Shown in pieces: positions 16,958 to 25,112 of a stretch of DNA of 64,000 nucleotides. Origin of the DNA: an uncultured Collinsella sp. (GTDB lineage Bacteria; Actinomycetota; Coriobacteriia; Coriobacteriales; Coriobacteriaceae); the NCBI GenBank assembly GCA_900541685.1, contig UQKM01000013.1, forward strand, positions 1 to 64,000, written 5' to 3'. Made by a program: the position numbers and the translations under genes. The notes beneath the pieces were generated by a model. That model made no database searches. It was not told the DNA's origin and was given only the letters and a program-made list of their open reading frames with translations. The first letter of the stretch is position 1, and each line of letters begins with the position of its first letter.

Positions 16958-18376
16958 CTAACCTTCCTGCTCCTGATACTTCGAGATAAGGTCTCGGTAC
17001 CAATACCAGCTCTTTTTGGGGGTGCGCTCCAGATTGTTCTCGAAGTCGATATGGACAAGTCCGTATCGTTTTTCGTAGCCGTTGATCCAGCTATACAGAT
17101 CCATCGTCGACCAGAGGTAGTAGCCCTCAACGCGCGCGCCGTCGCGCTTAGCCCTCATCATGTGCTCGATGAACTGGCCCAGAAGCTCGATGCGGTCATC
17201 ATCGTGGATCATTCCGTCTGCGTCTGGTTGCTCATAGGCGCCATGTCCGTTTTCCGTAATAAAGATGCGGGGCGCGTCATAGCGCTCGTGGACATCCATG
17301 ATGGTTGAATACATGCAACCTGGGAGTATTTCGCGGCCCCATTTATTGCGGGGAACATTGCTGTCGCGGGCGCTTTCAAACAAGGGCGCAATGCATTTTC
17401 CTTCGACCTTTTTGCTCGAACCGCCCTTATTGTTCGCCGAAACGGCAAGCTCTCCACCGTGCCAGTCGGTTACATACTCTCGGCAATACACGTTGAGTCC
17501 AATAAAATCGACTTTACCGTCTCTGAATTCTTCTACGTCATTTGGGGATCGATAGAGCGAGACGCCAAGTTTTTCAAGGATTTCGTCCATTTCTGGCGGC
17601 AGTTGACCCTGAAGCGCTGGTGCCAGAATCATGCGATTGGCGAAAAAGTCTGCGTATCGAAATACGTCATCAGGGTGCTCGGTTGCCGGGTCGAGTTCGA
17701 CAACGCCGCCATCGTGGACGGCGCCGATGATGCCGTCGTAGCCCATTTGACGATATGTTCGGACTGCGAGTGCGCTCGCGCGCATCAGGTTGTACTGAAA
17801 CTGCATGTACGACTGAACGTCGAGCGATCGATTGGGGGGATAGTTGCCCAACATGTTTACGCAGTAGCTGTAGAAATGCGGCTCGTTAACGGTAGCCCAG
17901 ATTTTGACGCGGTCTCCAAAGCGCTCAAAGCAAATCTTGGCGTATTTGCAGAACCACTCTGCCATGTCGTTGTTCAGCCATCCGCCTTTGCAAGCAAGCG
18001 TGAATGGTAGATCGTAATGGAACAGCGTAACGTTGGGCTCTATGCCATTTTCGAGGCAACAATCAATGACCCGATTATAAAAATCGATACCCTCTTCATT
18101 CACTTCGCCGATACCCGTGGGGATGATTCGACTCCATGAAAGAGAGAAGCGATAAGTGTTTTGTCCGCCTTCTTTCATCATGCGGATATCTTCTTCATAG
18201 CGATGGTAGAAGTCGCAAGATACATCACCGTCAACATGGTTGATGTTCTTATTGCTTGTGTGGCTAAAGAAATCCCACTCGCCAAGGCCTTTGCCGTCTT
18301 CGTTCCAGGCACCCTCGCACTGATAAGACGCCGTGGCGGAACCCCAGAGAAACGGCATGTTGTTCACGTTGTCCAT
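16958..18376 (-). CDS. 6-phospho-beta-glucosidase-like enzyme, glycoside hydrolase family 1
   Basis: Cleaves the phosphorylated beta-glucoside brought in by the downstream EIIBC. The 472 residues show the GH1 acid/base segment ATVNEPH (Glu165) and the nucleophile segment FITENGHG. The start at 18376 (MDNVNNMPFL) is preferred because AAAGGGG precedes it by about five bases; a start six codons upstream has no such site. Use of phosphorylated substrate is inferred from the PTS partner. It is divergent from the RpiR regulator. Confidence 0.87.
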   Translation of the reverse strand: MDNVNNMPFLWGSATASYQCEGAWNEDGKGLGEWDFFSHTSNKNINHVDGDVSCDFYHRYEEDIRMMKEGGQNTYRFSLSWSRIIPTGIGEVNEEGIDFYNRVIDCCLENGIEPNVTLFHYDLPFTLACKGGWLNNDMAEWFCKYAKICFERFGDRVKIWATVNEPHFYSYCVNMLGNYPPNRSLDVQSYMQFQYNLMRASALAVRTYRQMGYDGIIGAVHDGGVVELDPATEHPDDVFRYADFFANRMILAPALQGQLPPEMDEILEKLGVSLYRSPNDVEEFRDGKVDFIGLNVYCREYVTDWHGGELAVSANNKGGSSKKVEGKCIAPLFESARDSNVPRNKWGREILPGCMYSTIMDVHERYDAPRIFITENGHGAYEQPDADGMIHDDDRIELLGQFIEHMMRAKRDGARVEGYYLWSTMDLYSWINGYEKRYGLVHIDFENNLERTPKKSWYWYRDLISKYQEQEG

Positions 18377-18447
18377 GAATCCCCTTTCCATCATTCAACA
18401 CGGTGGATACGTGTGGCGGAATTACGATTAAGATGACGTCAACTGAT

Positions 18448-18485
18448 TTGAATCATAGGAGAACGACCAAAGCTGTTTGATTCAA
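18448..18485. promoter_or_regulatory. Candidate operator in the bgl/RpiR divergent region
   Basis: TTGAATCA (18448-18455) and TGATTCAA (18478-18485) are inverted copies 22 bases apart, in the AT-rich gap between two divergent genes. They would suit a dimeric regulator such as the adjacent RpiR protein. Confidence 0.45.
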
Positions 18486-18527
18486 TAAATGAACCATGAT
18501 TTCGAGGAGAGCGGAAAGAGGGATCAC

Positions 18528-19361
18528 GTGAATATCAATGACTTCGATGTGCTCAATCGCATTAGCTCAATCATCAACAGCGAGTTTGGGTCAAACGATG
18601 CCGCCATCGCTCGATATCTCATCGCTCACATTAGGCGTTCGAGCGAAATCAATGTTGCCGCAATAACCCGCGATGCATTCGTGACCCGTTCCGCTGTTCG
18701 TCGTTTCTGCAATCGATTGGGCTACCAGTCTCTTAGCGATTTGAAAGAATCATTTACTCAATCAGTCTTTCCAAGCGACTTAAGCCATCGAGAGGAGGAA
18801 TTTGGCTACGAGGAGTACAGGGCAGAGCTCGACGTTCGCATGATCGAGATGTTCGCTGAGGTTGAAAGCGGCGTGTCCGATATCGCTATTAAGCACCTTG
18901 CCGACGAAATTGATGGCCATAAAAACGTTGAAATCTGGTGCACCAATAATGTGAGCGCCAATCTCGTACGATTTCAGCAGGAAATGTTTTATGCGGGCAA
19001 GATAGTTCGCATAGTTGCTGGGGCTAACGTCGCGGAATTGAAAAACATGGGAGACGTTTCGCAGTCATTGATAATTCTCGTATCGGTCTCCGGGCTATTT
19101 GCGTCACAGGCACGTGAGTATCTTGATTGCCGTTCGGGCAGGAAGATTCTAATTACTGCGTTTAGCAACGATGACAAATCGAGGTCTTTTGACCGTGTAT
19201 ATCGTCTTGGTAATGCGGGAAACGGAATTGACCGACTCGGCGTTTATTCGAAATATGCCATGACTTATTTCTTCGACTTGCTATCGTCGTGTTACTTGAG
19301 TCGCTACCCCTGCACCAAGGGGGAGCCGCTCTATGGGTCTACTTTGGCCTGGCCCGAGTAG
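18528..19361 (+). CDS. MurR/RpiR family transcriptional regulator
   Basis: Probable sugar-phosphate-responsive regulator of the divergent EIIBC-GH1 operon. It has an N-terminal HTH_6 domain (VTRSAVRRFCNRLGYQSL) and a C-terminal SIS sugar-phosphate-binding domain. The GTG at 18528 (277 residues) is preferred because AGAGGG lies six bases before it; an in-frame ATG at 18489 has no ribosome-binding site. The C-terminal SIS part is diverged, with ILVSVSG in place of the usual serine-rich loop. Confidence 0.8.
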   Translation: MNINDFDVLNRISSIINSEFGSNDAAIARYLIAHIRRSSEINVAAITRDAFVTRSAVRRFCNRLGYQSLSDLKESFTQSVFPSDLSHREEEFGYEEYRAELDVRMIEMFAEVESGVSDIAIKHLADEIDGHKNVEIWCTNNVSANLVRFQQEMFYAGKIVRIVAGANVAELKNMGDVSQSLIILVSVSGLFASQAREYLDCRSGRKILITAFSNDDKSRSFDRVYRLGNAGNGIDRLGVYSKYAMTYFFDLLSSCYLSRYPCTKGEPLYGSTLAWPE

Positions 19362-19375
19362 TTCGGCTCTATAGT

Positions 19376-19456
19376 TCTCCCGCCTGGAGAATGAGCGTGG
19401 ATAATCTGCCACTTTGGCCTTAGAGCCGCGCTAAAAGCGGGAGATTATCCACGCTC
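19376..19456. repeat. Palindromic repeat family A, copy 2
   Basis: GAGCGTGGATAATCT (19393-19407) and AGATTATCCACGCTC (19442-19456) are perfect inverted arms. The loop is longer than in copy 1, and the left flank TCTCCCGCCTGGAGAATGAG matches the relic at 15326. It follows the RpiR stop by 14 bases. The rest of 19362-19763 holds the tRNA-tuf promoter and no convincing gene. Confidence 0.8.
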
Positions 19457-19671
19457 GATCGTGCCGTGGAAGCCCGATTGCAACCTATGTAATAGTTCAA
19501 GAGGGTCGTTATCGAAGTTCGTTCCAGCCAGCGTACTCCACTACGACAAAGTGTTCCCTCGGGAAATGTCACCGCTACATGCAAATTCACCGTCCTTCAC
19601 ATCCAAACTCAACAAAACCGCAGGTCACGGCTATATAGATACGCCCGGAACCGTGTATCTAGAGGTTTTCG

Positions 19672-19701
19672 TTGACAGCCCCCAAGGTTGCATCGTATTA
19701 T
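19672..19701 (+). promoter_or_regulatory. Promoter of the tRNA-Tyr-Thr-Met-tuf transcript
   Basis: TTGACA (19672-19677) and TATTAT (19696-19701) are separated by 18 bases, about 60 bases before tRNA-Tyr. The -35 region is preceded by GAGGTTTTCG, identical to the region before the rpmG promoter at 21503. Confidence 0.8.
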
Positions 19702-19763
19702 CTTTTTCGTTCGCGGGGGCGGCGGTCCAAAAGACCAAAGGACCTGCGGATACTTGAACGATT

Positions 19764-19845
19764 GGGAGTTTGCCCGAGTGGTTAATGGGGACGGGCTGTA
19801 AACCCGTTGGCTCTGCCTACATAGGTTCGAATCCTATAGCTCCCA
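19764..19845 (+). tRNA. tRNA-Tyr (anticodon GTA)
   Basis: The acceptor GGGAGTT pairs with AGCTCCC, the anticodon loop CTGTAAA gives GTA, and the long variable arm is expected for tRNA-Tyr. CCA is not encoded (the next bases are CCC). Confidence 0.93.
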
Positions 19846-19855
19846 CCCGTCAAGT

Positions 19856-19931
19856 GCCTGTATAGCTCAGTCGGTAGAGCACTTCGTTGGTAACGAAGAG
19901 GTCACCAGTTCAAGTCTGGTTGCAGGCTCCA
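19856..19931 (+). tRNA. tRNA-Thr (anticodon GGT)
   Basis: The acceptor GCCTGTA pairs with TGCAGGC; the anticodon loop TTGGTAA gives GGT. CCA is encoded. It lies ten bases after tRNA-Tyr in one transcript. Confidence 0.94.
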
Positions 19932-19934
19932 TCC

Positions 19935-20011
19935 GGCGGTGTAGCTCAGTTGGTTAGAGCACACGGTTCATACCCGTGGCGTCACTGGTTCGAATCCAGT
20001 CACCGCTACCA
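19935..20011 (+). tRNA. tRNA-Met (anticodon CAT)
   Basis: The acceptor GGCGGTG pairs with CACCGCT (first pair G-T), the anticodon loop TTCATAC gives CAT, and CCA is encoded. The paired first position suggests elongator rather than initiator, but a CAT anticodon read as Ile2 after modification cannot be excluded. Confidence 0.9.
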
Positions 20012-20022
20012 TAGGTAACACG

Positions 20023-20053
20023 GTGGCTTCTCAATAGTATGTTGAGAGGCCAC
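20023..20053 (+). promoter_or_regulatory. Hairpin between tRNA-Met and tuf
   Basis: GTGGCTTCTCAA pairs with TTGAGAGGCCAC over a seven-base loop. There is no T-run, so it is more likely an RNA-processing signal separating the tRNAs from the tuf message than a terminator. Confidence 0.55.
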
Positions 20054-20107
20054 TATGGTATAAAGGCAAAGTCCCGTCCGGGGACGACCTGTTTAGAGGA
20101 GGGCTTT

Positions 20108-21298
20108 ATGGCCAAAGAGAAGTTTGAGCGCACTAAGCCGCATGTTAACATCGGCACCATTGGTCACGTCGACCACGGCAAGACCACGCTGACCGCTGCC
20201 ATCACCAAGGTTCTCTCCGAGACCGAGGGCTGCAAGGCTGACTTCACTGCGTTCGAGAACATCGACAAGGCTCCCGAGGAGCGCGAGCGCGGCATTACGA
20301 TCTCCGTCTCCCACGTCGAGTACGAGACTGCTGCCCGTCACTACGCTCACGTTGACTGCCCGGGCCACGCTGACTACGTCAAGAACATGATCTCCGGTGC
20401 TGCTCAGATGGACGGCGCTATCCTGGTCATCGCCGCTACCGACGGCCCCATGGCTCAGACCCGCGAGCACATCCTGCTCGCCCGTCAGGTCGGCGTTCCT
20501 TACATCGTCGTCTTCCTGAACAAGTGCGACATGGTCGACGATGACGAGCTCATCGACCTCGTCGAGATGGAGACCCGTGAGCTCCTCTCCGAGTACGATT
20601 TCCCCGGCGACGACATCCCCGTCATCCGTGGTTCCGCTCTGGGCGCTCTCGAGGGCGACGCCAAGTGGATGGACGCTATCCGCGAGCTCATGAACGCCGT
20701 CGACGAGTACATCCCGACGCCTGCTCGTAACAACGACCTCCCGTTCCTGATGGCCGTTGAGGACGTTATGACCATCTCCGGCCGTGGTACCGTTGCTACC
20801 GGCCGTGTCGAGCGCGGTGAGCTCAAGCTCAACGAGCCCGTCGAGATCGTCGGCATCAAGGATACCCAGAACACCGTCGTTACCGGTATCGAGATGTTCC
20901 GTAAGTCCATGGACTTCTGCGAGGCTGGCGACAACGTCGGTCTGCTGCTCCGCGGCATCAAGCGCGAGGACATCGAGCGTGGCCAGGTTCTCTGCAAGCC
21001 CGGTTCGGTTACCCCGCACACCAAGTTCACCGGTGAGATCTACGTTCTGACCAAGGAGGAGGGCGGCCGTCACACCCCGTTCTTCGATGGTTATCGTCCT
21101 CAGTTCTACTTCCGTACCACCGACGTTACCGGTACGGTCAAGCTCCCCGAGGGCACCGAGATGGCTATGCCTGGTGACCACATCACCATCGAGGGCGACC
21201 TCATCCACCCGATCGCCATGGAGGAGGGCCTGCGCTTCGCTATCCGCGAGGGTGGCCACACCGTCGGTTCGGGCATCGTCTCCACGATCATTGAGTAA
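20108..21298 (+). CDS. tuf: Translation elongation factor Tu
   Basis: GTPase that delivers aminoacyl-tRNA to the ribosome. The 396 residues begin MAKEKFERTKPHVNIGTIGH and contain GHVDHGKT (P-loop), DCPGHADY and NKCDM, then domains 2 and 3. GAGGAGGG precedes the ATG at 20108; the longer in-frame reading runs back into the tRNA spacer and is not credible. Transcription probably starts at 19672 together with three tRNAs and stops at the hairpin at 21326. Confidence 0.98.
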   Translation: MAKEKFERTKPHVNIGTIGHVDHGKTTLTAAITKVLSETEGCKADFTAFENIDKAPEERERGITISVSHVEYETAARHYAHVDCPGHADYVKNMISGAAQMDGAILVIAATDGPMAQTREHILLARQVGVPYIVVFLNKCDMVDDDELIDLVEMETRELLSEYDFPGDDIPVIRGSALGALEGDAKWMDAIRELMNAVDEYIPTPARNNDLPFLMAVEDVMTISGRGTVATGRVERGELKLNEPVEIVGIKDTQNTVVTGIEMFRKSMDFCEAGDNVGLLLRGIKREDIERGQVLCKPGSVTPHTKFTGEIYVLTKEEGGRHTPFFDGYRPQFYFRTTDVTGTVKLPEGTEMAMPGDHITIEGDLIHPIAMEEGLRFAIREGGHTVGSGIVSTIIE

Positions 21299-21325
21299 AT
21301 TAGCTCTTTGATATAGCTGACTTAG

Positions 21326-21362
21326 AGAACCCGGCACTTATATGGGTGCCGGGTTCTTTTCT
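21326..21362 (+). terminator. Terminator of tuf
   Basis: AGAACCCGGCAC pairs with GTGCCGGGTTCT, followed by TTTCT. It is a strong intrinsic terminator 28 bases after the stop codon. Confidence 0.9.
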
Positions 21363-21502
21363 GCAATGGATATTTAGCCGTTGCTGGTGTCGAGAGGATC
21401 GATAATGGTCCTGGATGCACCGTCGATTAGATCTCGATGGCTTCATTGATGTGTTCCAAATATGAATGGATCCACCGAGAACCAATTGACTCGAGGTTTT
21501 CG

Positions 21503-21532
21503 TTGACAGCACTTACGTGGAGCTGATAAAGT
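21503..21532 (+). promoter_or_regulatory. Promoter of the rpmG-tRNA-Trp-secE-nusG transcript
   Basis: TTGACA (21503-21508) and TAAAGT (21527-21532) have an 18-base spacer. The upstream GAGGTTTTCG and downstream GC are identical to the tRNA-tuf promoter at 19672. Confidence 0.7.
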
Positions 21533-21577
21533 AACAACTCGTGCCCGTACGGGGCGGAAATGAAAGGTTCAGGATAC

Positions 21578-21727
21578 ATGCGTACTCTAGTTACTCTTGC
21601 GTGCACTGAGTGCAAGCGCCGCAACTATACGACCACCAAGAACAAGTCGACCATGCCTGATCGTATGGAGATCAAGAAGTATTGCCCCTGGTGCCGTCAC
21701 CACACGCTGCACAAAGAGACTCGCTAG
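21578..21727 (+). CDS. rpmG: Ribosomal protein L33
   Basis: Small 50S subunit protein of 49 residues (MRTLVTLACTECKRRNYTTT at the start). Two cysteine pairs, CTEC and CPWC, form the zinc ribbon of the zinc-binding L33 type. GAAAGG lies upstream with a long spacing of about ten bases. The gene precedes tRNA-Trp and secE, the usual actinobacterial and Firmicute order. Confidence 0.95.
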   Translation: MRTLVTLACTECKRRNYTTTKNKSTMPDRMEIKKYCPWCRHHTLHKETR

Positions 21728-21740
21728 TCTCTAGTCATAT

Positions 21741-21816
21741 ACGCCAGTAGTTCAATTGGTAGAGCATCGGTCTCCAAAACCGAGTGTTGAGGGTTCGAGT
21801 CCTTCCTGGCGTGCCA
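21741..21816 (+). tRNA. tRNA-Trp (anticodon CCA)
   Basis: The acceptor ACGCCAG pairs with CTGGCGT, the anticodon loop CTCCAAA gives CCA, and the 3' CCA is encoded after discriminator G. It lies between rpmG and secE, a conserved position. Confidence 0.95.
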
Positions 21817-21892
21817 GTCATTATTCCGTAAGCTCCCACTTGGGGGCTTACGGTTTACTCATGTATAAGCGCATTGCGCGGAGGTAACCCAA

Positions 21893-22231
21893 ATGGCCAA
21901 CAAGAAGAACAAGAAGAAGGCACAGCAGCAGGCGCCTGCCAACAACGCTGCCGCCAACTCCAAGGTTGAGGCCAAGAAGGCCGTTGCCAAGAAGAGCGAG
22001 AAGGCTGCGAAGTCTAAGAAGAACGAGAAGCCTGGTTTCTTCGCCCGCACCAAGAAGTATTTCGCTTCGGTGAAGTCCGAGATGAAGCGTGTCACGTGGC
22101 CCGATAAGAAGGAGCTCGTGAACTACTCGGTCGTCGTTTGCGCTTCTCTGATCGTCGTCGGCGTCGTCATCGCTCTGCTCGATGCTGGCTTTGGCGAGGC
22201 TCTTGCTCTGTTCTCTGGATTGAGGGGCTAA
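21893..22231 (+). CDS. secE: Preprotein translocase subunit SecE
   Basis: Essential clamp of the SecYEG channel in the membrane. The 112 residues have a long Lys/Ala-rich N-terminal extension (about 1-45). The SecE core follows (YFASVKSEMKRVTWPDKKEL) and one membrane helix (about 78-97). A single helix is normal for Gram-positive SecE; the basic extension is longer than in most short forms. nusG starts three bases later. Confidence 0.95.
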   Translation: MANKKNKKKAQQQAPANNAAANSKVEAKKAVAKKSEKAAKSKKNEKPGFFARTKKYFASVKSEMKRVTWPDKKELVNYSVVVCASLIVVGVVIALLDAGFGEALALFSGLRG

Positions 22232-22234
22232 ACC

Positions 22235-22771
22235 ATGTCTAAGCGTTGGTACGTCGTTCACACTTACTCTGGATACGAGAACCGCGTTAAGTCCGATCTC
22301 GAGCATCGCATCGAGACCATGGGCATGCAGGACCGTATCTTTGATATCGAGATTCCTATGGAGCGCGTCACCGAGATCAAAGAGGGTGGCAAGCGCGAGA
22401 CCAAGGATTCCAAGATCTTCCCGGGTTATGTCCTGGTCCGCATGGAGATGGATGACGATGCTTGGACGTGTGTTCGCAACACGCCCGGCGTCACCGGTTT
22501 CCTAGGCGGCAACGGCAAGCCCGCTCCGCTTTCCCGTGACGAGTACAACAAGATGACTCGTCGTCCCGGTAAGGGCGATTCGCCCAAGCGCACCTCGGTT
22601 GATATTCAGGTCGGCACGTCCGTCCGCGTCACCGATGGCCCGCTTACCGACTTTGATGGCAAGGTCTCCGAGGTTAACACCGAGGCCGGCAAGCTCAAGG
22701 TCACGCTGATGATCTTTGGCCGCGAGACGCCGGTCGAGCTCGACTTTAACCAGGTCGCTGTCATCGCTTAA
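22235..22771 (+). CDS. nusG: Transcription termination/antitermination protein NusG
   Basis: RNA polymerase elongation factor that couples transcription to translation and Rho. The 178 residues show the NGN domain start (KRWYVVHTYSGYENRVKSDL), FPGYVLVRMEM, and a C-terminal KOW domain (GPLTDFDGKVSEVN). Its start lies three bases after secE. There is no lineage-specific N-terminal extension of the kind seen in many other actinobacteria. Confidence 0.96.
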   Translation: MSKRWYVVHTYSGYENRVKSDLEHRIETMGMQDRIFDIEIPMERVTEIKEGGKRETKDSKIFPGYVLVRMEMDDDAWTCVRNTPGVTGFLGGNGKPAPLSRDEYNKMTRRPGKGDSPKRTSVDIQVGTSVRVTDGPLTDFDGKVSEVNTEAGKLKVTLMIFGRETPVELDFNQVAVIA

Positions 22772-22891
22772 GTTTTCGTCCGTTCGCGCGAGCGTGCTTC
22801 TTCTGTGACTGCTCATCTCAGGAGTGCTTCTAACACGTGCGTGCTTACGATATAGCAAGTACTTCACACTCGTGATTCGAAAGGAATGACC

Positions 22892-23320
22892 ATGGCTGAG
22901 AAGAAGGTTGCCAACGTCATTAAGCTCCAGATTCCTGCTGGTGCAGCTAACCCCGCTCCTCCCGTCGGCCCCGCCCTGGGCGCTGCTGGCGTGAACATCA
23001 TGCAGTTCTGCCAGGCCTTTAACGCCGAGACGCAGGACAAGAAGGGCGACATCATCCCCGTTGAGATCTCTGTCTACGAGGACAAGTCCTTCTCCTTCAT
23101 CACCAAGACCCCGCCGGCGGCTCACCTCATCAAGAAGGAGCTGAACCTCAAGTCTGGTTCCGCTAAGCCCCAGGCCGACAAGGTCGGTCAGCTCTCCCAG
23201 GAGCAGCTCACCAAGATCGCCGAGATCAAGATGCCGGACCTCAATGCCAACGACATTGACGCCGCCAAGAAGATCATCGCCGGTACCGCCCGTTCCATGG
23301 GCGTCACCATCGCTGAGTAG
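22892..23320 (+). CDS. rplK: Ribosomal protein L11
   Basis: 50S protein of the GTPase-associated centre. The 142 residues begin MAEKKVANVIKLQIPAGAAN, with the proline-rich PAPPVGPALG hinge and the C-terminal rRNA-binding domain. The start at 22892 is preferred over an ATG two codons upstream because AAAGGA would otherwise touch the start codon. It is followed by rplA after a 117-base spacer. Confidence 0.97.
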   Translation: MAEKKVANVIKLQIPAGAANPAPPVGPALGAAGVNIMQFCQAFNAETQDKKGDIIPVEISVYEDKSFSFITKTPPAAHLIKKELNLKSGSAKPQADKVGQLSQEQLTKIAEIKMPDLNANDIDAAKKIIAGTARSMGVTIAE

Positions 23321-23437
23321 CGATTTCTTTAGGTAATGATGGGTGCTCCGACCGGGGCGCCCGTTAAATGTGTGCAATAGGGCACACGATACGATGTGGG
23401 AGGGCTCACGCCCGTTTAACCACAGGAGGTAATGCAC

Positions 23438-24145
23438 ATGGCTAAGCATGGTAAGAGCTATAACGCCGCTGCCGAGAAGATCGACCGCGCCACGCTCTAC
23501 ACCCCCCTTCAGGCTGCCAAGCTCATCAAGGAGCTCGACACCGCCAAGTTCGACGAGACCGTCGAGGCCCACTTCCGTCTGGGCATCGATACTCGTAAGG
23601 CTGACCAGAACATCCGTGGCTCCATCTCCCTGCCCCACGGCACCGGCAAGACCGTTCGTGTTGCCGTCTTCGCCGAGGGCGAGAAGGCCCGCGAGGCCGA
23701 GGCTGCCGGCGCCGACATCATCGGTTCCGACGAGCTCGTCGCCCAGATCCAGAAGGGCGAGATCAACTTCGACGCCGCTATCGCTACGCCGAACATGATG
23801 GCCAAGGTTGGCCGCATCGGTAAGATCCTTGGTCCCCGTGGCCTCATGCCGAACCCCAAGCTCGGCACCGTGACCATGGACGTCGCCAAGATGGTCTCCG
23901 AGCTCAAGGCTGGCCGCGTTGAATACCGCGCCGACCGTTACGGCATCTGCCACGTGCCCCTGGGCAAGAAGTCCTTCTCTGAGCAGCAGCTCGTCGAGAA
24001 CTACGCTGCCCTGTACACCGAGATCCTGCGCGTCAAGCCCTCTTCTGCTAAGGGCAAGTACGTCAAGTCCATCTCCGTGTCTTCCACCATGGGCCCTGGC
24101 GTCAAGGTTGATCCCGCTGTCCAGCGCGACTTCCTGGCTGAGTAA
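23438..24145 (+). CDS. rplA: Ribosomal protein L1
   Basis: 50S L1-stalk protein and, in many bacteria, translational autorepressor of rplKA. The 235 residues include the conserved GRIGKILGPRGLMPNPKLGT. The start at 23438 sits eight bases after AGGAGG; an ATG at 23432 would be too close. The spacer 23321-23437 has short hairpins that might bind L1, but no consensus could be confirmed. rplJ does not follow; it lies 33 kb away. Confidence 0.97.
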   Translation: MAKHGKSYNAAAEKIDRATLYTPLQAAKLIKELDTAKFDETVEAHFRLGIDTRKADQNIRGSISLPHGTGKTVRVAVFAEGEKAREAEAAGADIIGSDELVAQIQKGEINFDAAIATPNMMAKVGRIGKILGPRGLMPNPKLGTVTMDVAKMVSELKAGRVEYRADRYGICHVPLGKKSFSEQQLVENYAALYTEILRVKPSSAKGKYVKSISVSSTMGPGVKVDPAVQRDFLAE

Positions 24146-24186
24146 CTTTTAGTTACTGCCTGAGCAAAGCAAGCATTGCTAAAGAT

Positions 24187-24215
24187 ACCCGGTTCTGCCT
24201 CGTGCAGGACCGGGT
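24187..24215 (+). terminator. Terminator of rplKA
   Basis: ACCCGGTTCTG pairs with GCAGGACCGGGT with one offset, followed by CTCTTGCTTTT. It closes the L11-L1 transcript. Confidence 0.75.
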
Positions 24216-24235
24216 CTCTTGCTTTTGAGTCAACG

Positions 24236-24275
24236 AAACCACCACGAAGGGGACAGGCACCCTTGTGGTGGTTTT
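24236..24275. repeat. Palindromic repeat family C, copy 1 (reverse orientation)
   Basis: AAACCACCAC and GTGGTGGTTT are perfect arms; the loop GAAGGGGACAGGCACCCTT is the reverse complement of the loop in the other copies. It is 20 bases after the rplA terminator and could serve as a second, bidirectional terminator. Confidence 0.85.
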
Positions 24276-24331
24276 ACTTGTGTTGTACTTTAGCGCGATG
24301 TAGTACTACCCGAGGCCGAAGGGAGCCCAAC

Positions 24332-24391
24332 ATGTTTAAGAACACGCAACAGCTCCTAGGCCTAGCGCTACTAGATTGGATAGCGCGCTAG
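24332..24391 (+). CDS. Leucine operon leader peptide
   Basis: A 19-residue open frame, MFKNTQQLLGLALLDWIAR, has AGGGAG six bases upstream. Five of the residues between 8 and 14 are leucine, four of them encoded by CTA, a rare codon in GC-rich genomes. It is followed 30 bases later by a terminator hairpin and then by a leuA remnant, the classical layout of ribosome-mediated attenuation. The leader looks intact although the genes behind it are broken. Confidence 0.8.
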   Translation: MFKNTQQLLGLALLDWIAR

Positions 24392-24420
24392 GGTTGTAAT
24401 CTCGCTATAACGATTTGTTG

Positions 24421-24480
24421 TACCCGGGTGCGCTATCGTCTGCCGCTTTCAGGCGTGATGAGCGACACGGGTATTTTTCT
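24421..24480 (+). promoter_or_regulatory. Transcription attenuator of the leu remnant
   Basis: TACCCG (24421-24426) pairs with CGGGTA (24468-24473). Inner segments GTGCGCTATC and GATGAGCGACAC pair with one bulge each, and GCC pairs with GGC at the tip. TTTTTCT follows. The segment 24382-24420 between leader stop and hairpin could hold the alternative antiterminator. Confidence 0.75.
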
Positions 24481-24544
24481 ATCTCTAGGCCTTCTCTCTC
24501 TCCTGAAAGCCATCTGTCATAAAACGGTCAATCAGGAGGAACAT

Positions 24545-25112
24545 ATAAGCCGCAAAATCACAATCTTTGACGCCACCCTGTGCGACGGTGAGCAGTCGCC
24601 GGGCGCCAGCATGAATACCGAGGAAAAGCTCTTCATCGCCCGCCAGCTGGTGCGCATGAACGTGGACGTTATCGAGGCGGGCTTTCCCATCTCGAGTCCT
24701 GGTGACTTTCGCTCCGTACAGGAGATTGGCAAGATTGCGGGCGACCGATGCACGGTATGCGGCCTGACGCGCGCTGTCGACAGGGATATCGAAGTGGCTG
24801 CAGAGGCGCTCAAAACGGCCCAGAGGCCCCGTATCCATACAGGGCTGGGTGTGAGCACCAGTCACCTGCGCGACAAGCTCCATATGGCTGAGGAAAGGGC
24901 AATTGAGTGAGCGATCCATGCCGTCAAACATGCTCGCAAGTTCGTTGACGATGTTGAGTTTTATGCCGAGGATGCCGGCCGCTCCGATCAGGAGTTTCTG
25001 GTGCGCATTATCGAGGCGGCCGTAAAGGCCGGTGCCACGGTCGTGAACATCCCCGATACGATGGGCTACAACATGCCGTGGGACTTTGGCGCCCGCATCC
25101 GTGACCTGCGCG
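24545..25112 (+). pseudogene. leuA: 2-isopropylmalate synthase remnant (leuA')
   Basis: The first enzyme of leucine synthesis is recognisable from ITIFDATLCDGEQSPGASMN through VVNIPDTMGYNMPWDF. Three lesions are visible. The expected start, five bases after AGGAGG, reads ATA instead of ATG. An in-frame TGA at 24908 interrupts the homology, which continues unbroken behind it. The gene stops at about residue 190 of roughly 500-550, where sequence of another leu gene begins. It cannot make a working enzyme unless unusual initiation and readthrough occur. Confidence 0.88.

Noticed and set aside
19461..19757. 98-codon open frame before tRNA-Tyr
   Set aside because: It spans the tRNA-tuf promoter, has no ribosome-binding site and no protein-like pattern.
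23321..23437. L1-binding regulatory site before rplA
   Set aside because: Short hairpins exist, but no match to the L1 site of 23S rRNA could be established by eye.
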